Origin: Diadema setosum
Taxonomy: Eukaryota; Echinodermata; Echinoidea; Diadematoida; Diadematidae
NCBI RefSeq assembly: GCF_964275005.1
Contig: NC_092696.1
Coordinates: 30,527,006-30,591,005 of the forward strand
Length of the DNA stretch: 64,000 nucleotides
Reading direction: 5' to 3'
The number at the start of each line of letters is the position of its first letter. The stretch's first letter is position 1. The notes under the pieces were generated by a model. That model saw only the letters and a program-made list of their open reading frames with translations, ran no database searches and was not told the DNA's origin. This document shows, piece after piece, positions 1-12,700 of this stretch. Position numbers and translations under genes: made by a program.

Positions 1-530
1 GCAAATATTTACACATCACACATGATATAACTTTCGAGCCCAGCCATTAGTAAAAATGCATTTATATGCAGTGAACATCTGTAGTATAAAAATTGATGAT
101 GCGCAGTGTGGGGCACGACATATTGCAATTTGTCTCAACGGTATTATCTTTATTTTATCTATTTATTCAGTCTTCTTTAAAAACAGGGTAGTCTTTTCAG
201 AGCCAAAAGGCCTGCTTTTAAAGAGCCCTGTTAGCATAAGTATAAGAATTACACATCGAAACATATTTGCATAAGTGTAATGAAAAAGTAATTACATCAA
301 AACCAAAACATACCAAGTCAAAACACAATAACAACTAAGCAGAAACAAAACAAACAAACAAACAAACGAAATAGAAACTATTAAACTGATCTCATAACAG
401 AACAATATGCCACATAACAAGACAGGGTATATAACCAACGTGCCACATAACAGTTGTGGCTACAGTTGGTGCGCAAAACTGTAAGAATGAATGAACCAGA
501 AATTGCGTTAAATCTACACTTACAAGCAGT

Positions 531-1117
531 TTACAAGTTAATCGATTGAATTTGGGTCTTGAAAGAGATGAGTGTTGTTGCCGTTCGAATGTGGGTTGGA
601 CGTTTGTTATAAATACTGGGTGCTATGAAAGAAAAGGATCGTTTTTTAAATTCGGTGTTGGGCTTTGGAATGAACAGTGGATTTAGAGTAGAATGACGGG
701 TGACATAATATATAGGACGTTTTGTGGCAAGATCATTCATGTAATACGGTGCTAAGTCATTTAGTATCTTGAACACAGAAATACAATACTGATAGTTTAT
801 TCTACTGGTGATACTTTGCCACCCAAGTCTATTCAAAAGAGTTTCTTTGGTAATTGAGTAGTCCGCATTTAAAACCAGTCTTGCATATCTGTATGGGTTC
901 GTTGCAATTTGACAAGGTCTGTTTTGTTACACTTCCCCCAAACCACCGAGCAATAATCTATGTGAGGTAGGATAAATGAGTAATACAGCTGTGCAAGAAT
1001 TGTTTCTGTTAGGAAAAACTTTATCCTCCTGATACATGCTATTGCTCGATTAACTTTTCTAAATATACTAGATACATGTAATGACCAGTTTAAACTCTGG
1101 TCAATTAAGAAATACAA
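531..1117 (-). pseudogene. C-terminal (thumb/post-RT) region of the decayed LINE
   Basis: Two short frames, 869-1117 and 531-836, match the region after the palm in CR1/Jockey-type LINEs. The first has the LYYSFILPHIDYCSVVWG block typical of the post-RT segment. The second has NYQYCISVFKILNDLAPYY and ends at a normal-looking stop at 531. A frame break lies between them at about 840-868, and another between 1117 and 1213. No enzymatic residues are expected here. The assignment rests on order and motif likeness to the second LINE at 24750-25541. Confidence 0.65.
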
Positions 1118-1212
1118 CCAAGATACTTAATATTTGTAACATTTTCAAGGTAACCTTCTTCATGAGTAATTCTTAAAATCTGATTTCTAATTTTACGTTT
1201 GGTTCCAAAAAC

Positions 1213-2165
1213 CTAATTACCTTTTGCTTTTGTGGCATTGATTTTCATTTGATTAACTCTGAACCATTCACACAATGTATTATATTCCTTTTGCAGGGTC
1301 ATTTGAACACTAAGAATATTTTTTCCCTTGCAAAACAATGCCGTGTCATCAGCGTAAAGGTTGATTTTAGTTTGATTTTCAAAAGATAAATTACACATAT
1401 CATTGATAAATAAACAAAAAAGTAAGGGCCCCAGAATAGAGCCTTGGGGGACACCAGCGGTAACCTTCTCAAAAGCACTCTGGGCACCTTGAAAGGAAAC
1501 ACATTGCTGTCTGCTACAAAGATAAGATGAAAACCATTGTAATTCAGTTGTTTCTATGCCATAATAAGGCATTTTTGATAAGAGCATTTCATGCGATATA
1601 ATATCGAATGCCTTTTTTAGGTCTAAAAAAAATCGCACCTGTTATAAAACCAGTATCAAGGTTATTTAGCAAAAAAATCAGTAATTTCAATTAAACATGT
1701 AGTCGTTGAATGCTTTGGGCGAAAACCTGATTGCCTCTGCGAGAGCAGTTTGTTTTCTTGCAAGTATTCGTAAAGTTGTATGTGGACCGCCCTTTCAAGA
1801 ATCTTTGACACACAAGATAATAGGGATATCGGACGAAAGTTGCCCAGTTTACTTGTATCACCACCTTTGGGTACAGGAACAATCTTGGCCTTTTTAAAAT
1901 CACTCGGGAATTGCCCAGAGTTTAAAGATTTGTTTAAAATACATGTAAGAGGTTCCGCGATGTACGGAGCTGCGGATTTCAATAGCCTTGAATGTAAGTC
2001 ATCTAAACCGGAAGCTTTTTTGGCGTCTATTTTGTGTAATTCTTTTTTAACAAAGTCTATTTCAATTTCTTTGAATTTGAAAATTGATTTCACTTGTGAC
2101 AATGTATTAAGGGAGTTAAAACATTTTTCGGATTGAGTGAAACCATTTCCGACATTAACGAACAT
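1213..2165 (-). pseudogene. Reverse transcriptase domain of the decayed LINE
   Basis: Two adjacent frames (1662-2165, then 1213-1638) together cover the finger and palm of a LINE reverse transcriptase. Visible blocks are KKASGLDDL, VPVPKGGDTSKLGNFRPISL, SGFRPKHSTT, FLDLKKAFD, the GVPQGSILGPLLF block and the catalytic YADD box. A frameshift lies at about 1640-1660, between the ITDFFAK and FLDLKKAFD blocks. The coding frame upstream of 2165 fades into lysine- and asparagine-rich linker sequence up to about 2380. The protein would have primed cDNA synthesis on nicked genomic DNA. The frameshift makes this copy dead. Confidence 0.8.
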
Positions 2166-2380
2166 CTGATTAAACGCTTCAGCGATTTTATACTTATCTG
2201 AAATAATGTCATTGTCTATTTTGATATTTGAATTGATTGTAGCTTTTTTTCTTGGGCAATAGATCTTTCAGCACTATCCACGAGTTCTGCATATTGCTGT
2301 CGCATTGTCGTAACCTGGTATAAAAATATTTCTTCTTAAGTTTCTTATTCAAATTATTGGCTTTGTTTCTAATATGCTTG

Positions 2381-2958
2381 TATTATATTATATTAAACGT
2401 ACTATTATGTTTCATTGGAAATACCAGATATTTCTCCTTTAATCATGCTGTTAATGAACATCTTTAATTATCGTCCACCAATGAAGAAGGATTAAAAATC
2501 TAGGGCAGCTAGATAGACTCTATAGGAGTCCATACCATATTGTTATCATGTAATACGTATTGTTCTGAGGGGTGAACCCCGGAGACTGTGGTTTCATAAA
2601 GTTTAAATGAATGATTAATACATTTATTTAGCACTACGATATATTCATAAGCAAGTGTCTAATTTATAGCTATGCCCTTCAGCATGGTGCTGTGGAGTTT
2701 GCCTGTTATATCAAGGAGGCTCTCTCGCCTTCTCGATGATTATAGCTTACCTCCTGGTGGTTACATGGCATCATCATTATAATGCAAGGTGAATATCAGA
2801 ATTGTATGATATCCGCTGGGATTGTTAAATGCTGAATAATTCAGGAGTCAGAAATTTCTTATTTCTGGTTACAGTTTGTTTTTCTGAAGGTTCATTTTCA
2901 GGGTTTATTATTATGATGGTTCGGTAATTCAAAACGAAATAAGGTTCGTTTAGAATAC
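2381..2958. other. Non-coding spacer with GGTTCGT-type repeat remnants
   Basis: No supported gene. From about 2885 to 2958 there are degenerate GAAGGTTC / GGTTCG / AAAACGAA motifs. The same motif class resumes at 32937, just past the right end of element V, so V landed inside this simple repeat. Confidence 0.4.
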
Positions 2959-3449
2959 TTAACTCTTTATGTGCCACGTTCGCACGTCCGGCTCAGTCGA
3001 CGGCGTGCCAACTTCGCATATTCTGCTCAACAAGCAAAGCCGCCAAAACGGATCGATAAATCGCTAATCCCGCGGTACAATCAAAGCGTTTCTCGCGCTT
3101 TTGTTCCTCTCACATACGGCTTGCATTCTATGTGGTGATTGACTATCAAGCGGTGTTCCCAACTAGATTTGCGTGTACATTCTGAGTTTCTGTCACTATT
3201 TTATGAGCAAGAGTCATGCCTTTACAGTAATGTAGCAAACGGTAATTCAAAAGAAAAATTGAAAATAGAATTGTTATACACTGTGTATAGAAGCAAGGTT
3301 TGGCATTCCTCTTTAAGTTTGCTCACTATTATGTCCAGCTTAACAGAAATTTGTAGAAGTTATACAAATTCGAAAAACAGAATACTTTCCCAAAGCATGA
3401 CTTCCTTCGTGTCTCAGAATAACGTAGCACACAGGGGGTTTCCACCATG

Positions 3450-4437
3450 CGGCCGTAATCTGGCAGAACTGCGTATCTCCTTTAACACATTACGCCAGAA
3501 ATCGGGTTTAAAGATTCAATGTTACACCTTTCTAAACTGATATACGATGAGTTGCATTTTTCCTCTTTTCTTGGTCATAATTAGTCTAAAGAATTTATTT
3601 CCAGCAAAAAAAAAAATGACAATTTGACTTTTTTAAGTAGTAAAAATTACCAATGTAAAAAACTTACTCAGTTCTGCCAGATTAATCGTCGCCAAATTTT
3701 TGCGATCGTAATCTGGCAGAACTGCGTATGTCTGGTCACGTGCCCGGGTTGATCAGCCAGAACTGCGTAAGTTTTTGGCCATGCGGGGGGTTTTTCAGGC
3801 AGAACTGCGTATCTCTAGGAGATACGCAATTCTGCCAGAGATACGCAGTTCTGCCTGATAAGCACGTGCTTCATCAGGCAGAACTACGTATCTCTTTTCG
3901 TCTTCAACCACGTGCTTATCAACCAGAACTACGTGTCTCGGTCTATTTTCTGCGGGTTGCCTATCGGATTTTACCGTCCACCCCCTTACTATTCAGCGGA
4001 TGAAGTGTCAAAACAATGAATATTTTAGATCGACTACAATTATTTTGAAATATTTGTATTGTATAAATTCATCATTATTGATTCACATTTAATTTCATTT
4101 CATCAATTCATTTGTATGTGGAAAATAACTTGCTTTCCCCAAATGTTGTCAGTCTGTGTTCATGTTTCAGTATTATTTAGCGGCACAAGAAGTACTGCTA
4201 CATCAAAAGCCTGGCTGCTGCTTGGGTTATTGTCGATCTCATGAAGCATTGCATTTGGATTAAGAATAATATTAGACTAGGTTCTAGATGTTAAGCTATA
4301 TTGTTCATCAAGACTACAGGTACTACACTACTAGACCGTCTAGACCGTAGTCTATTCAGGCCTATTATTAACGATACACTAGACATCTATAGAGACTAGT
4401 AGAGCGGTACGTAGGAATCTGCATACGACAGGCCTAC
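3450..4437 (-). repeat. X copy 2, terminal segment with GAACTGCGTATCTC arrays
   Basis: This is the same sequence, inverted, as 18110-19119 of X copy 1. About ten copies of the motif CAGAACTGCGTATCTC occur in both orientations, several arranged as perfect head-to-head pairs around CTAGGAG. They are clustered at 3455-3480, 3660-3730 and 3755-3940. The rest (3980-4437) is AT-rich and ends in TCTAGA/AGGCCT-rich sequence. The segment stops where the gypsy-1 LTR begins. Confidence 0.8.
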
Positions 4438-6038
4438 TGTCACAGGGGACTTTCCTCTGAATATGGGGAACGAAAGTCCTCCCTGCGACTGGGATCTTTT
4501 CTATAGTCAAAGGTTGACACTCTCAAAATGCAGCAGATTGTTAGCAGACCATTCACTCATTCAACTCTTTCGACTTGTGCAACTACAGTGCCTCGAAATA
4601 AGTAGCCAATCACTCAGTGTTCTTACAATGTAACAAGCAATAAGGTTTATTATACTCGTCTCAAATTATGGTCGTTTACAATAATAACATAGTACAAACT
4701 TGAATACAGATATCCAATTCAACTTGATCTTGAGCTTGGTTGCTCTGCTCGTTGGTTTATTCTAGAAGCTCCCGTGCTTGGTTGCTCTAGGTTGTCGACG
4801 ATGCCCTGCCTGAAGTAGCGGGTCGTCTCCCCTTTCTTCTGGTCCTCTCTGGAACCGCAAACTGTGGCTCTCTCTGGAACCCTAAACGGTGGCTCTCTCC
4901 CTGGAACCCTAAACACCCTGTTAATTTAATAACATGATACCTCCATTATAATTTGTGGTCTTTAGTTATTCCTGATTCTATTCATATAACTTCAACAAAA
5001 CATATAATTGTATATTCCATCATATTAACATTGATTAGCCACACATAATTTCCATAATAATGTTTCCCCATGGATCATTATCTTTCAATGTTGAATAGGG
5101 GTGATTAATCAGCCCATTAAAATCTAAGCGTTGTTCTAATTCTCTATTTCTTTCACAATGCGATTAAAATTCGATTTGACATACAAACATCACACATACA
5201 ATGCAATATCGGGAATTACATAGGAACTTACAAGGCATAAACAACTTCAATTAAATGATCGTGTACTTACAACAGTTGTTGGTGTTTACACTCGAACCCT
5301 CCTAGATTCTCTGCTGGACGGTCAGGCTGTCCAAGCCGAAATGCAACAATCCCTGAATCACACTGATTCCAAATAACACTCTGCTACTCTAACTTCGCAA
5401 TCTCGAAGTACCGTAACCTGGTCCTGAGTGTTCCGCAAATAATGTGGCATCTGAATTTTGCGCCCAAACATTGCCTATTTATACATTTGTTGGACCATAG
5501 GTCTCCATGTAAAATTAATTAAATGAAGTCAAGTGAGTTCCTAGAAAGTTTTCATAGAAGTCCTGCCCCCTTTTCTTATTGGTTGGCGTTTTCTGTCTGT
5601 CAAAACTTTCCTGAGTATCTCATTTTTCATTGGTCAAGCCTCTGCTTGACGTCATCACTTCCTGTCCACGGAAACCAAAATTCTTTGAAGTGGTCCTGTT
5701 TTGACCTAGCTAGAAACTTGTGTCTGACGTCGTGAATGACGTCCACATACCAGATAGTATGAGGCATACTACCAGGGATACCCTTTCCTCGTATTTTGAC
5801 GTCATGTAGGGTTTACTCATCCCTAAAACATTTCATTCCAAATCACTCTCTTTTACTTTGATTGTGCATCGCAACATCTCCTTATATGGTTATTTTGATG
5901 CAAGCTTTTGTCTTTAAAGCTGCACTTCTTTTGTAACCATTACGATAACATCAATTTCTTACATGAGCTACATAATAAACAGTAGTACCATGAGACAAAT
6001 TATTACGTGACAAATACAAAATATGTCATATCATGACA
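4438..6038 (-). repeat. 3' LTR of gypsy-1
   Basis: A 1601-bp LTR. It matches 20136-23376 apart from the Z insertion, a 24-bp duplication (about 20587-20610) present only in the other LTR, and roughly a dozen single-base differences by eye. Near 5400-5470 (plus) lies TA-rich sequence, and an RNA start has not been located. The low divergence points to a relatively recent insertion. Confidence 0.92.
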
Positions 6039-6056
6039 CAACCCCCCATTTCAAGA
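6039..6056 (-). other. Candidate polypurine tract of gypsy-1
   Basis: On the minus strand AAATGGGGGGTTG abuts the 3' LTR. A purine-rich run immediately upstream of the 3' LTR is the standard primer for plus-strand DNA synthesis in LTR elements. Confidence 0.55.
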
Positions 6057-7294
6057 TAGTACTGCTATCTACAATAGTATCTTCACGTATGAAACTAATT
6101 TGTCCGTACATACACATGACAATATGTGTGGCGCTCCGACAAAATGAGTCATAAGTCGCACGGGGAGTTTTCCCGTAATGAGCCGAAAATGAAGGGGAAG
6201 CACTGCTCGGGTCAAAATTTTTTTATGACGGATTTTGATTCCTTGATGTTTTATCTATTTGTACAGAAAATTTCAGCGTGTAAAAATGAGTACAAGTGTC
6301 CCAAATCACAGTTTTTCTGAGACATTTTTTTTTTTCGGTTACATTTTTTTCGAACGCTCGCCTTTGCGTTGCGTTTCGCACCTATTGTTCTTGCCCGATC
6401 GAGACTCCGCCTCCGTTGCTAGGGCGTATGCTAATGAAGCATTGCTCTCGACCCCATTGAAGACAAAACAAAGCATGGTGCGCACGGCGGCGTCGGCGGC
6501 CAAGCGGCGAGGGCTTTAGAATTACGCAATAATAGTGAGCTGACCAAGGCTATCGATTGCATGACCAGCGAGTTTCGTTTGATACATGCACCACATTTCA
6601 TGAAGTGGTGATTGATGTGACGCACAAATCGCGCTGAAAAAAAAAATAATTCCAACGAACGATCACGCAAAATTTATGATACTTTATCAATGAGCTAATA
6701 CATGATAACTTATCGAACTTGAAATCTCTTTATGCGTGTGTGTACTTTTACAACGGTTATTGGCCTCATTAATGAATTCATTCAAATAATCATAACTTTC
6801 GTTCCCTGGTATGTGACTTGCTGTTTAAAGTTCATCTTTGGAGATAAAGTAGGGCCTAAGTTGTCAATTATTCTCGTTTTTATAAACTCGACAATTCGTG
6901 TGATAATTCGCCAAATGTATGTACGTAATGCGTACTATTATTTCCCTGGTTTTTAATAATAAAACCTATTGCCCTATTTCTTATGATGGTTTGGGCCGTG
7001 ACGGTATGGAGAGAAATCGGAAGTCAAACATTATTAATGCCCAAATAGCTCATGTTCCCTTTGGAGGATATTCTGACTCTTGTCATCTGTGTATTTTTTT
7101 AGAAGTAGGAACTATTTGAGAAAGTGACAGAAAGCTGTGTCGCTACTCAAAAGTGTGCGTCTTCATTTTGTTTTGTATTTTAATCAAAATGTTTGTAATG
7201 ATAGCTGTTTGTCGTGTATTGCGTGTAGCTGACATTGGATAGGTCAAGTCTGCAAAGAATTTGGCTAACAGCTATGCGAAGTAGCAGCGCTAAT
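6057..7294 (-). other. Non-coding 3' region of gypsy-1 (distal part)
   Basis: No coding frame is supported. At about 6123-6160 a stretch resembles a diverged end of MITE W (TATGTG..CGCTC-GACAAAATGA-TC-TAA-GTCGC). A CpG-rich patch follows at 6340-6520 (CCGATCGAGACTCCGCC, GGCGGCGTCGGCGGCC), unlike the AT-rich surroundings. This may be a remnant of a W relative; the second end was not found. Confidence 0.35.
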
Positions 7295-9780
7295 CTGCCC
7301 CCCCAAGGAAAAACGCAGTATCTAACATTTTTGGCGATTTTCACTTTTTTGCATAAATATAGTCAGTGGGCAATCCTTCTTCATATGACATATTCAGATT
7401 TTTGAAAAAATGTTTAGAAAGCCACTTTTCCGTAACTGCCAAACGCAGTATCTACACTCAACTTGCACTTTCCCCAAGGAAAAACGCAGTATCTACATGA
7501 TGAATATTTCCCCAAGGAAAAACGCAGTATCTACAAAGCTAGTCTTAATTACCAGACACTGTTATTTATATATGTGAATACTTTGCCGGTTGTTCTGTAA
7601 TTTGAACGTAAATTACTTTCTTTAGATATACTTGCTCAATAATAAGACATAATGTTCAAAATATCTAACCGAAACAATACTGATTAGTAAATATTTTGAT
7701 GAGATCGTGATCCTAATATAAAACACAGTGTGTGATTAAGACTAACCGAGTGCACATTAAACAATACAACACAACACTGACAGCTTGCAGCTAGCTGCAC
7801 TGATGCTGTGCAGCAGTACAGTCAGCACAGGGCCCGGCTAGTCAGCATACAGTGGGAGTGTGTACTTGGAATAAAACAAAATGTTGTCGTGGGGAAAATT
7901 ACTCGTGAGCCTAGCCCTCAAGAAAAAATTATCTGCAGATAATGAGTAAGTTATTCAAAACTATTTCAATATTGAAAGAATAAAGCTGATTGTTTGTCAC
8001 ACGAAGCGAAGTATAAACACAATGCATGTTTGTCACACGAAGCGAGGTAAACACAAATGCATACATTTGTGTTTACTTCGCTTCGTGTGATAAACGATCA
8101 GCTTTATTCTTTCATATTCTACCTCAATGATGAGCATTATCCGTACTATAACTTGCTGTGAAGTAACTTTGTTAGGCCTAGACCCTTGTCAAAATTCCTC
8201 AGGCTCCGAATCCGAAAGTTTCTTCGAAAGGCAATAGATCTATTTGTGTTGTATCGGATAAACGTCAGGTTATGTAACATGTTACACCCTCCCTTAGATC
8301 TAGGGCCTAAGTCTCGTTTTAGTCTTTTAGACTTGTCTAGACAGTAGGCTATGCCTAACGTTTTCAGAGTCTTTCGTCTCTTTTCTAATGTTAGACTTAA
8401 CGTTAATCAGAACTTTCAGGGTCCGTATTCCGAAAGTCTAAAGAAAGATCTAGTGTAGGACTTGAATAGGCCTACTCTAGGGCAGGCCTGTAGTAAGAAG
8501 TCTAAAACTTAACCACTTTTTAGAATCCTAAGTCTAGTGAAGTGTCAATGTTCAATACCATACTTATGTCTTAAAATTACAGAGTTGACAATAGGGCCCT
8601 ACTATAGATTAGGGTCCATGGGAAAAATAGGTACCCACGGTAAATGGACGAAATAGAGAAAGTTAAGAATAAGTTGTATTTTAATTCTTATCGGATCTAG
8701 ACAGTGTCTAGACCATAACCGGTTAGTGAGACTGGGTTGCGTAAAATGCATGCATGATCCCATGCTGCATGCTACATAACTTACAAGTAAAAAAAAAGTT
8801 ACATTACAAATTTACATGACGTTAAACTTAGGTTCAATCCAGAAGGAATAGGCCTAGAGAGCGGATGTCACTTCATTCTAGACCGGTTCTAGGCCTAGAT
8901 GTATTTTTTTTTTCTAATCAAAGAGTCCTGGCTCGTGTAGGGCTTAAACCTTCTGCAGTTCTAACGTTAGGCTATTTTTTTTTTCTGTGAGCATCGTGCA
9001 TGTATAGCCTGAGGCGGTAGACTCGTGTAGCCTGCTACGTAGCAAGCCTAGAATAAACGATATAAAAACTAGACCTAGTCTAGATCGATCTAGGTCCAGA
9101 CATCCGATTTAGATTTATTTTGGTCTAGACAGACTGTAACCTAGACTGTACAGATCTAGATCTAGTATTCTAGATGCTAGTTAGCGGCTAGGCCATGTAG
9201 CATCACATTACAGCCCTGGCAAGCTTCATATTAAACACGTATCGACGTAACATAGGCCTACAGCAAGATCGGTCTGGGATACACTTTTAAGCAAAACGTT
9301 CCAAGAACGATCTGTTATTTAATAATCTTATGAAGCCTACTCTGTAATCAGGGGATAAATGGGGGGGGGGTGGAGGATGCATCCCCCAGGGCCAGAGAAT
9401 ACTTGAACAATGATGTATACATGCATACATAATTATGGCAGAAGATTAATCCTAGTCATTCCGCTGTAGATACTGCGTTTTTCCTTGGGGAAATTCGTTC
9501 CATTGTAGATACTGCGTTTTTCCTTGGGGAAATCAGTCAATTGCGTGGGGTTTCCCCAAAGTATCTACATTTTCATCAATAACTGAAAAACAAAACAAAA
9601 ACACAAAATGATATTTTCCAGGAAAATTGGTAGCTAGATAGACTAAAATTCCACAATGAAGGAATTTTTCAAAAGAGTATATTTTCCAGGGGCTTTGGCA
9701 AAAAGATAAAATGGTGAATATCTCGGTTGTTTAGAAATGGAGCTGGATGTAGATACTGCGTTTTTCCTTGGGGGGGGCAG
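7295..9780. mobile_element. TIR transposon Y, copy 1
   Basis: A 2486-bp element starting CTGCCCCCCC and ending GGGGGGGCAG, flanked by the 4-bp duplication TAAT (7291-7294 and 9781-9784). It carries the motif AAGGAAAAACGCAGTATCTAC at about 7305, 7440 (partial), 7473 and 7510. The inverse occurs at about 9468, 9516, 9555 (partial) and at the right end. The interior is rich in TCTAGA, AGATCT and AGGCCT. It sits in the 3' region of gypsy-1. A short frame at 7881-7948 ends at AATGAGTAAGT, which could be a relic first exon, but no transposase is recognisable. Confidence 0.88.
7974..8113. repeat. Central palindrome of Y copy 1
   Basis: GAAAGAATAAAGCTGAT opens the structure and its inverse closes it. 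Between them TGTCACACGAAGCGA is repeated directly twice and then once inverted, with TTTGTGTTTAC-type arms. It can form a long hairpin. The same structure occurs in Y copy 2 at 35964-36102. Confidence 0.75.
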
Positions 9781-9784
9781 TAAT

Positions 9785-12700
9785 TGCCCATTGAATTGCG
9801 TATTCTGAGGAATTCCGAATGAAAGAACTCGGACTACACTGTTCACGCCTTGTATCCGAGTAAACCCCGCATCAACGAAGCCTTGAACAATGAAAGGTAA
9901 ACTTCCTGCTATCAAGGGGTGGATAATCACGCAGCCAGTATTCTTTCTTCGCCATTGATAGCAGAATCAGTGACGTAATGGATCAACAGTGTTGGAGGAT
10001 CGGCATTATGTCTGCTAATTTGTAAAAGAATTTTTCAGTCCCCTTTTGTGTTCAGAACCACAGTCAGGGACGCTAACTTACTTTATCTCCTACAAGCTAT
10101 CGTTACTATCTTAAAACGTGATTTTTATGAAAGGTTAAAAGTGATCGCGGAATCAGTTCTTCTGCGTGACACCAGGCTTTTATAATAGCATACCAAGCTT
10201 AAATCGTTTTACCTGTATAGAAAGGGCGGGGATACACACTTATCGCAATCATCCGGATTTGAGAGTGATACACTCTACTATCTTTCTTCATCTTTCCCCC
10301 GACAAAGACCATGGTAATTCAAAACAAACAAACAAACAAACAAACAAGCAGTTGCATTATATCAGAACGTACAGAATTTTTGTGTTTCATGTATACCATC
10401 TCTTGATGTATACTTGGCATTTGTTGTCGTTTTTACAGCGTTTCCTAATAAATGCCTATAGCGAAAACCCAACACAACTTTTATCAAGGAGGGAAGGGAA
10501 CTTAAATTTAAATATAACATAGTTTACAAAAATCAAACATGTAAATAAGGCAATCATATACATCCGCATGGCCGATTGTAATCTCTTACTTTGATAATCA
10601 AACATGATCGCCTGCATTTACGTGTTTTTTTCTAATTTCTTGAACTTCGCCTCATTTTCTCTTTTTTTAAACAATTACTCGCAACATTTAAAAATCGTAA
10701 CACAGTCTGCTATCCCACAACATAATGTTCCATTTGATTCGTCACTTATTGTTGGTCGGGTGACGCCAAATGTTGGAATCTATATAGAGCGATGATACTT
10801 GGCATTTTGTTTGTTGGTTTTTGTTTCATCGCTCAAAAGAATTTTGACTACGATTACAGAGGTATCATTTACAAGACTTAACTGATGGTTTACAGAAGTG
10901 ATCATCAATTCAGTAAGGATTATAGTCAAGTCATGAATTCACTTTACCCATCATGTCTAATCGAACTACGACATTGTTGGGGTGTCCGCGCCTTTTTATT
11001 CTCTGTAGTACAAACTAATTCTTGACATAATCAAAACAAATAATTCTTCATATAATTTCTCAAAATACTCAAAAGATGGCCTAAGTCAAAACTTTCTACA
11101 AAGATTGCATACGGCAATCTTTACTGGCCTAAAAAAGTTTTCTAGAGCTATCAGTTCCCCTATGACGATGAATTCGATTGCGTTTTGAACTTGTATCGAA
11201 CTACTTTCAAAACAGCTATTACCTTTATAGTTCGAATAATAAACCAGTCTTTTGAATTTATAACCAACATTCGTAATCGTAATCATACAGTAACATAATA
11301 CTGTCAATAAAAGTTGGAAAATGTAAATGCTATAATAGTAGCGCAAAATAAATGAGTAACGATTATCTTCATACATTCTACTTCCTAAGTGATGTCGCTA
11401 CGAAAATGACACATGGTTTGACGACTGCTTCAAGCAAATAAAAGTAAAAAGGAATGGGATATACTTCTAATGATAGTACCACGCCGTACAATGCATTTCA
11501 CTGTATTTGGTAACGTTTGGTTACGTTTCTGTGCGCTTTACGTACGGAAAATAAAAGGCAGATTGATGCTATTAACATGCTAACACACAACGCATTCAAA
11601 ATGTTTTTTGAAATACACCGTGTACAATATAATGTTTTAGTATACGGTTTGAAACTTTGAATTTGCGAGTCCTTTATAAAGTTATAACCAGGGTTATTAC
11701 ATTATCAGCAAAAGTTAAAGTATTTAGGGATTCGGATTTGCGCAGAAGACTAACAGTGCTATATTTGGCGATCGTTCGCAACAGAGACAATCCTCTTCAA
11801 TAGATATACAATGTAATTCTGTTTTCGTGAATTGAAAGAGAAACGAAAAGAAGTCAACTTTTTAACTTCATTTAGCTTTCTCACCAATTGAACTTGATTT
11901 GATCTGCCATGCATGATATCGCTGTGTGTTCTATAAATTCTATTAAATTATTTAATCGGCGTGCTTGTTTTTATGCAGAATATCACAGGTAAGTTTAATT
12001 CATTGAAGTTCATAATGTTTGTACATATGGCGTGTTCGTTGTTTTGTATTTTCATTGGGATTATCATGTGTCCATTATCTGATTCTGACCACGAAAATAT
12101 GGCGACTGTTTAAATGCGGAGTATGTACTGGAAAACTAATGTCTCCTGCCAGTATAGACAAACTAATTTCTAGTCTGTGGTGGCCGCTTGAAATGGAAAT
12201 GAAAAAAAAAAAAAAAACGAAGTTCGACTTTCAGCAGATTTCAACCGTTTTGTATAGTGCCTGATTCATGTAATGGACACAATTCCTTAGCACATAAGAA
12301 ATCACACAACTTTTGGGAATAAGTGTATGTCTTAATGATTGTATCTCATGGAAGAAAACTCGCCTCCTTGCCTGAATTTTAGCTTCCTCCTTTTCAAACT
12401 TGCGGGAAAGAAATAGTTGAACATCAATCGCAATCATAAAGAGAGGAATATCCTTAAAAATAAGCACAGGAGTACTGAGACACACTACGAAATAAAAACG
12501 GGTCTTTTATCACAATTGACAACGCATGACATTGAAATGCTTCTTTTTCTTGGGGAGGGGTTAATACAATTGATTATTCTGAAGGTTCGTTAATCACACA
12601 ATGGAATATGGTTCGCTATTAGCTTAGGTTCGTTAACAAGAAAATTAAATGCGGTTCCTTTTCCGGTGGTTCCTTTACCCGAAAGTAACCAAGCAATCAT

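Larger units (their letters stand above)
150..2380 (-). mobile_element. Decayed non-LTR retrotransposon (CR1/Jockey-type), 5'-truncated
   Basis: A degenerate LINE read on the minus strand. Three broken reading frames give, in order, the reverse transcriptase N-terminal part, the RT core with its YADD box, and the C-terminal thumb region. No endonuclease or ORF1 is seen upstream, so the copy is 5'-truncated near 2380, a common outcome of target-primed reverse transcription. The 3' end is not sharp. An AATAAA-rich stretch (minus strand, about 150-200) is the likely 3' end but was not confirmed by a target-site duplication. Confidence 0.75.

Noticed and set aside
3451..3454. GGCC as the target duplication of X
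   Set aside because: It fits both copies, but CGGCCG is present at all four ends. Moving the ends outward gives copy-specific duplications (TTTT, CATG), and only then does excision restore the gag frame.
3139..3540. 133-residue plus frame
   Set aside because: It crosses the V/X junction, so it has no evolutionary continuity.
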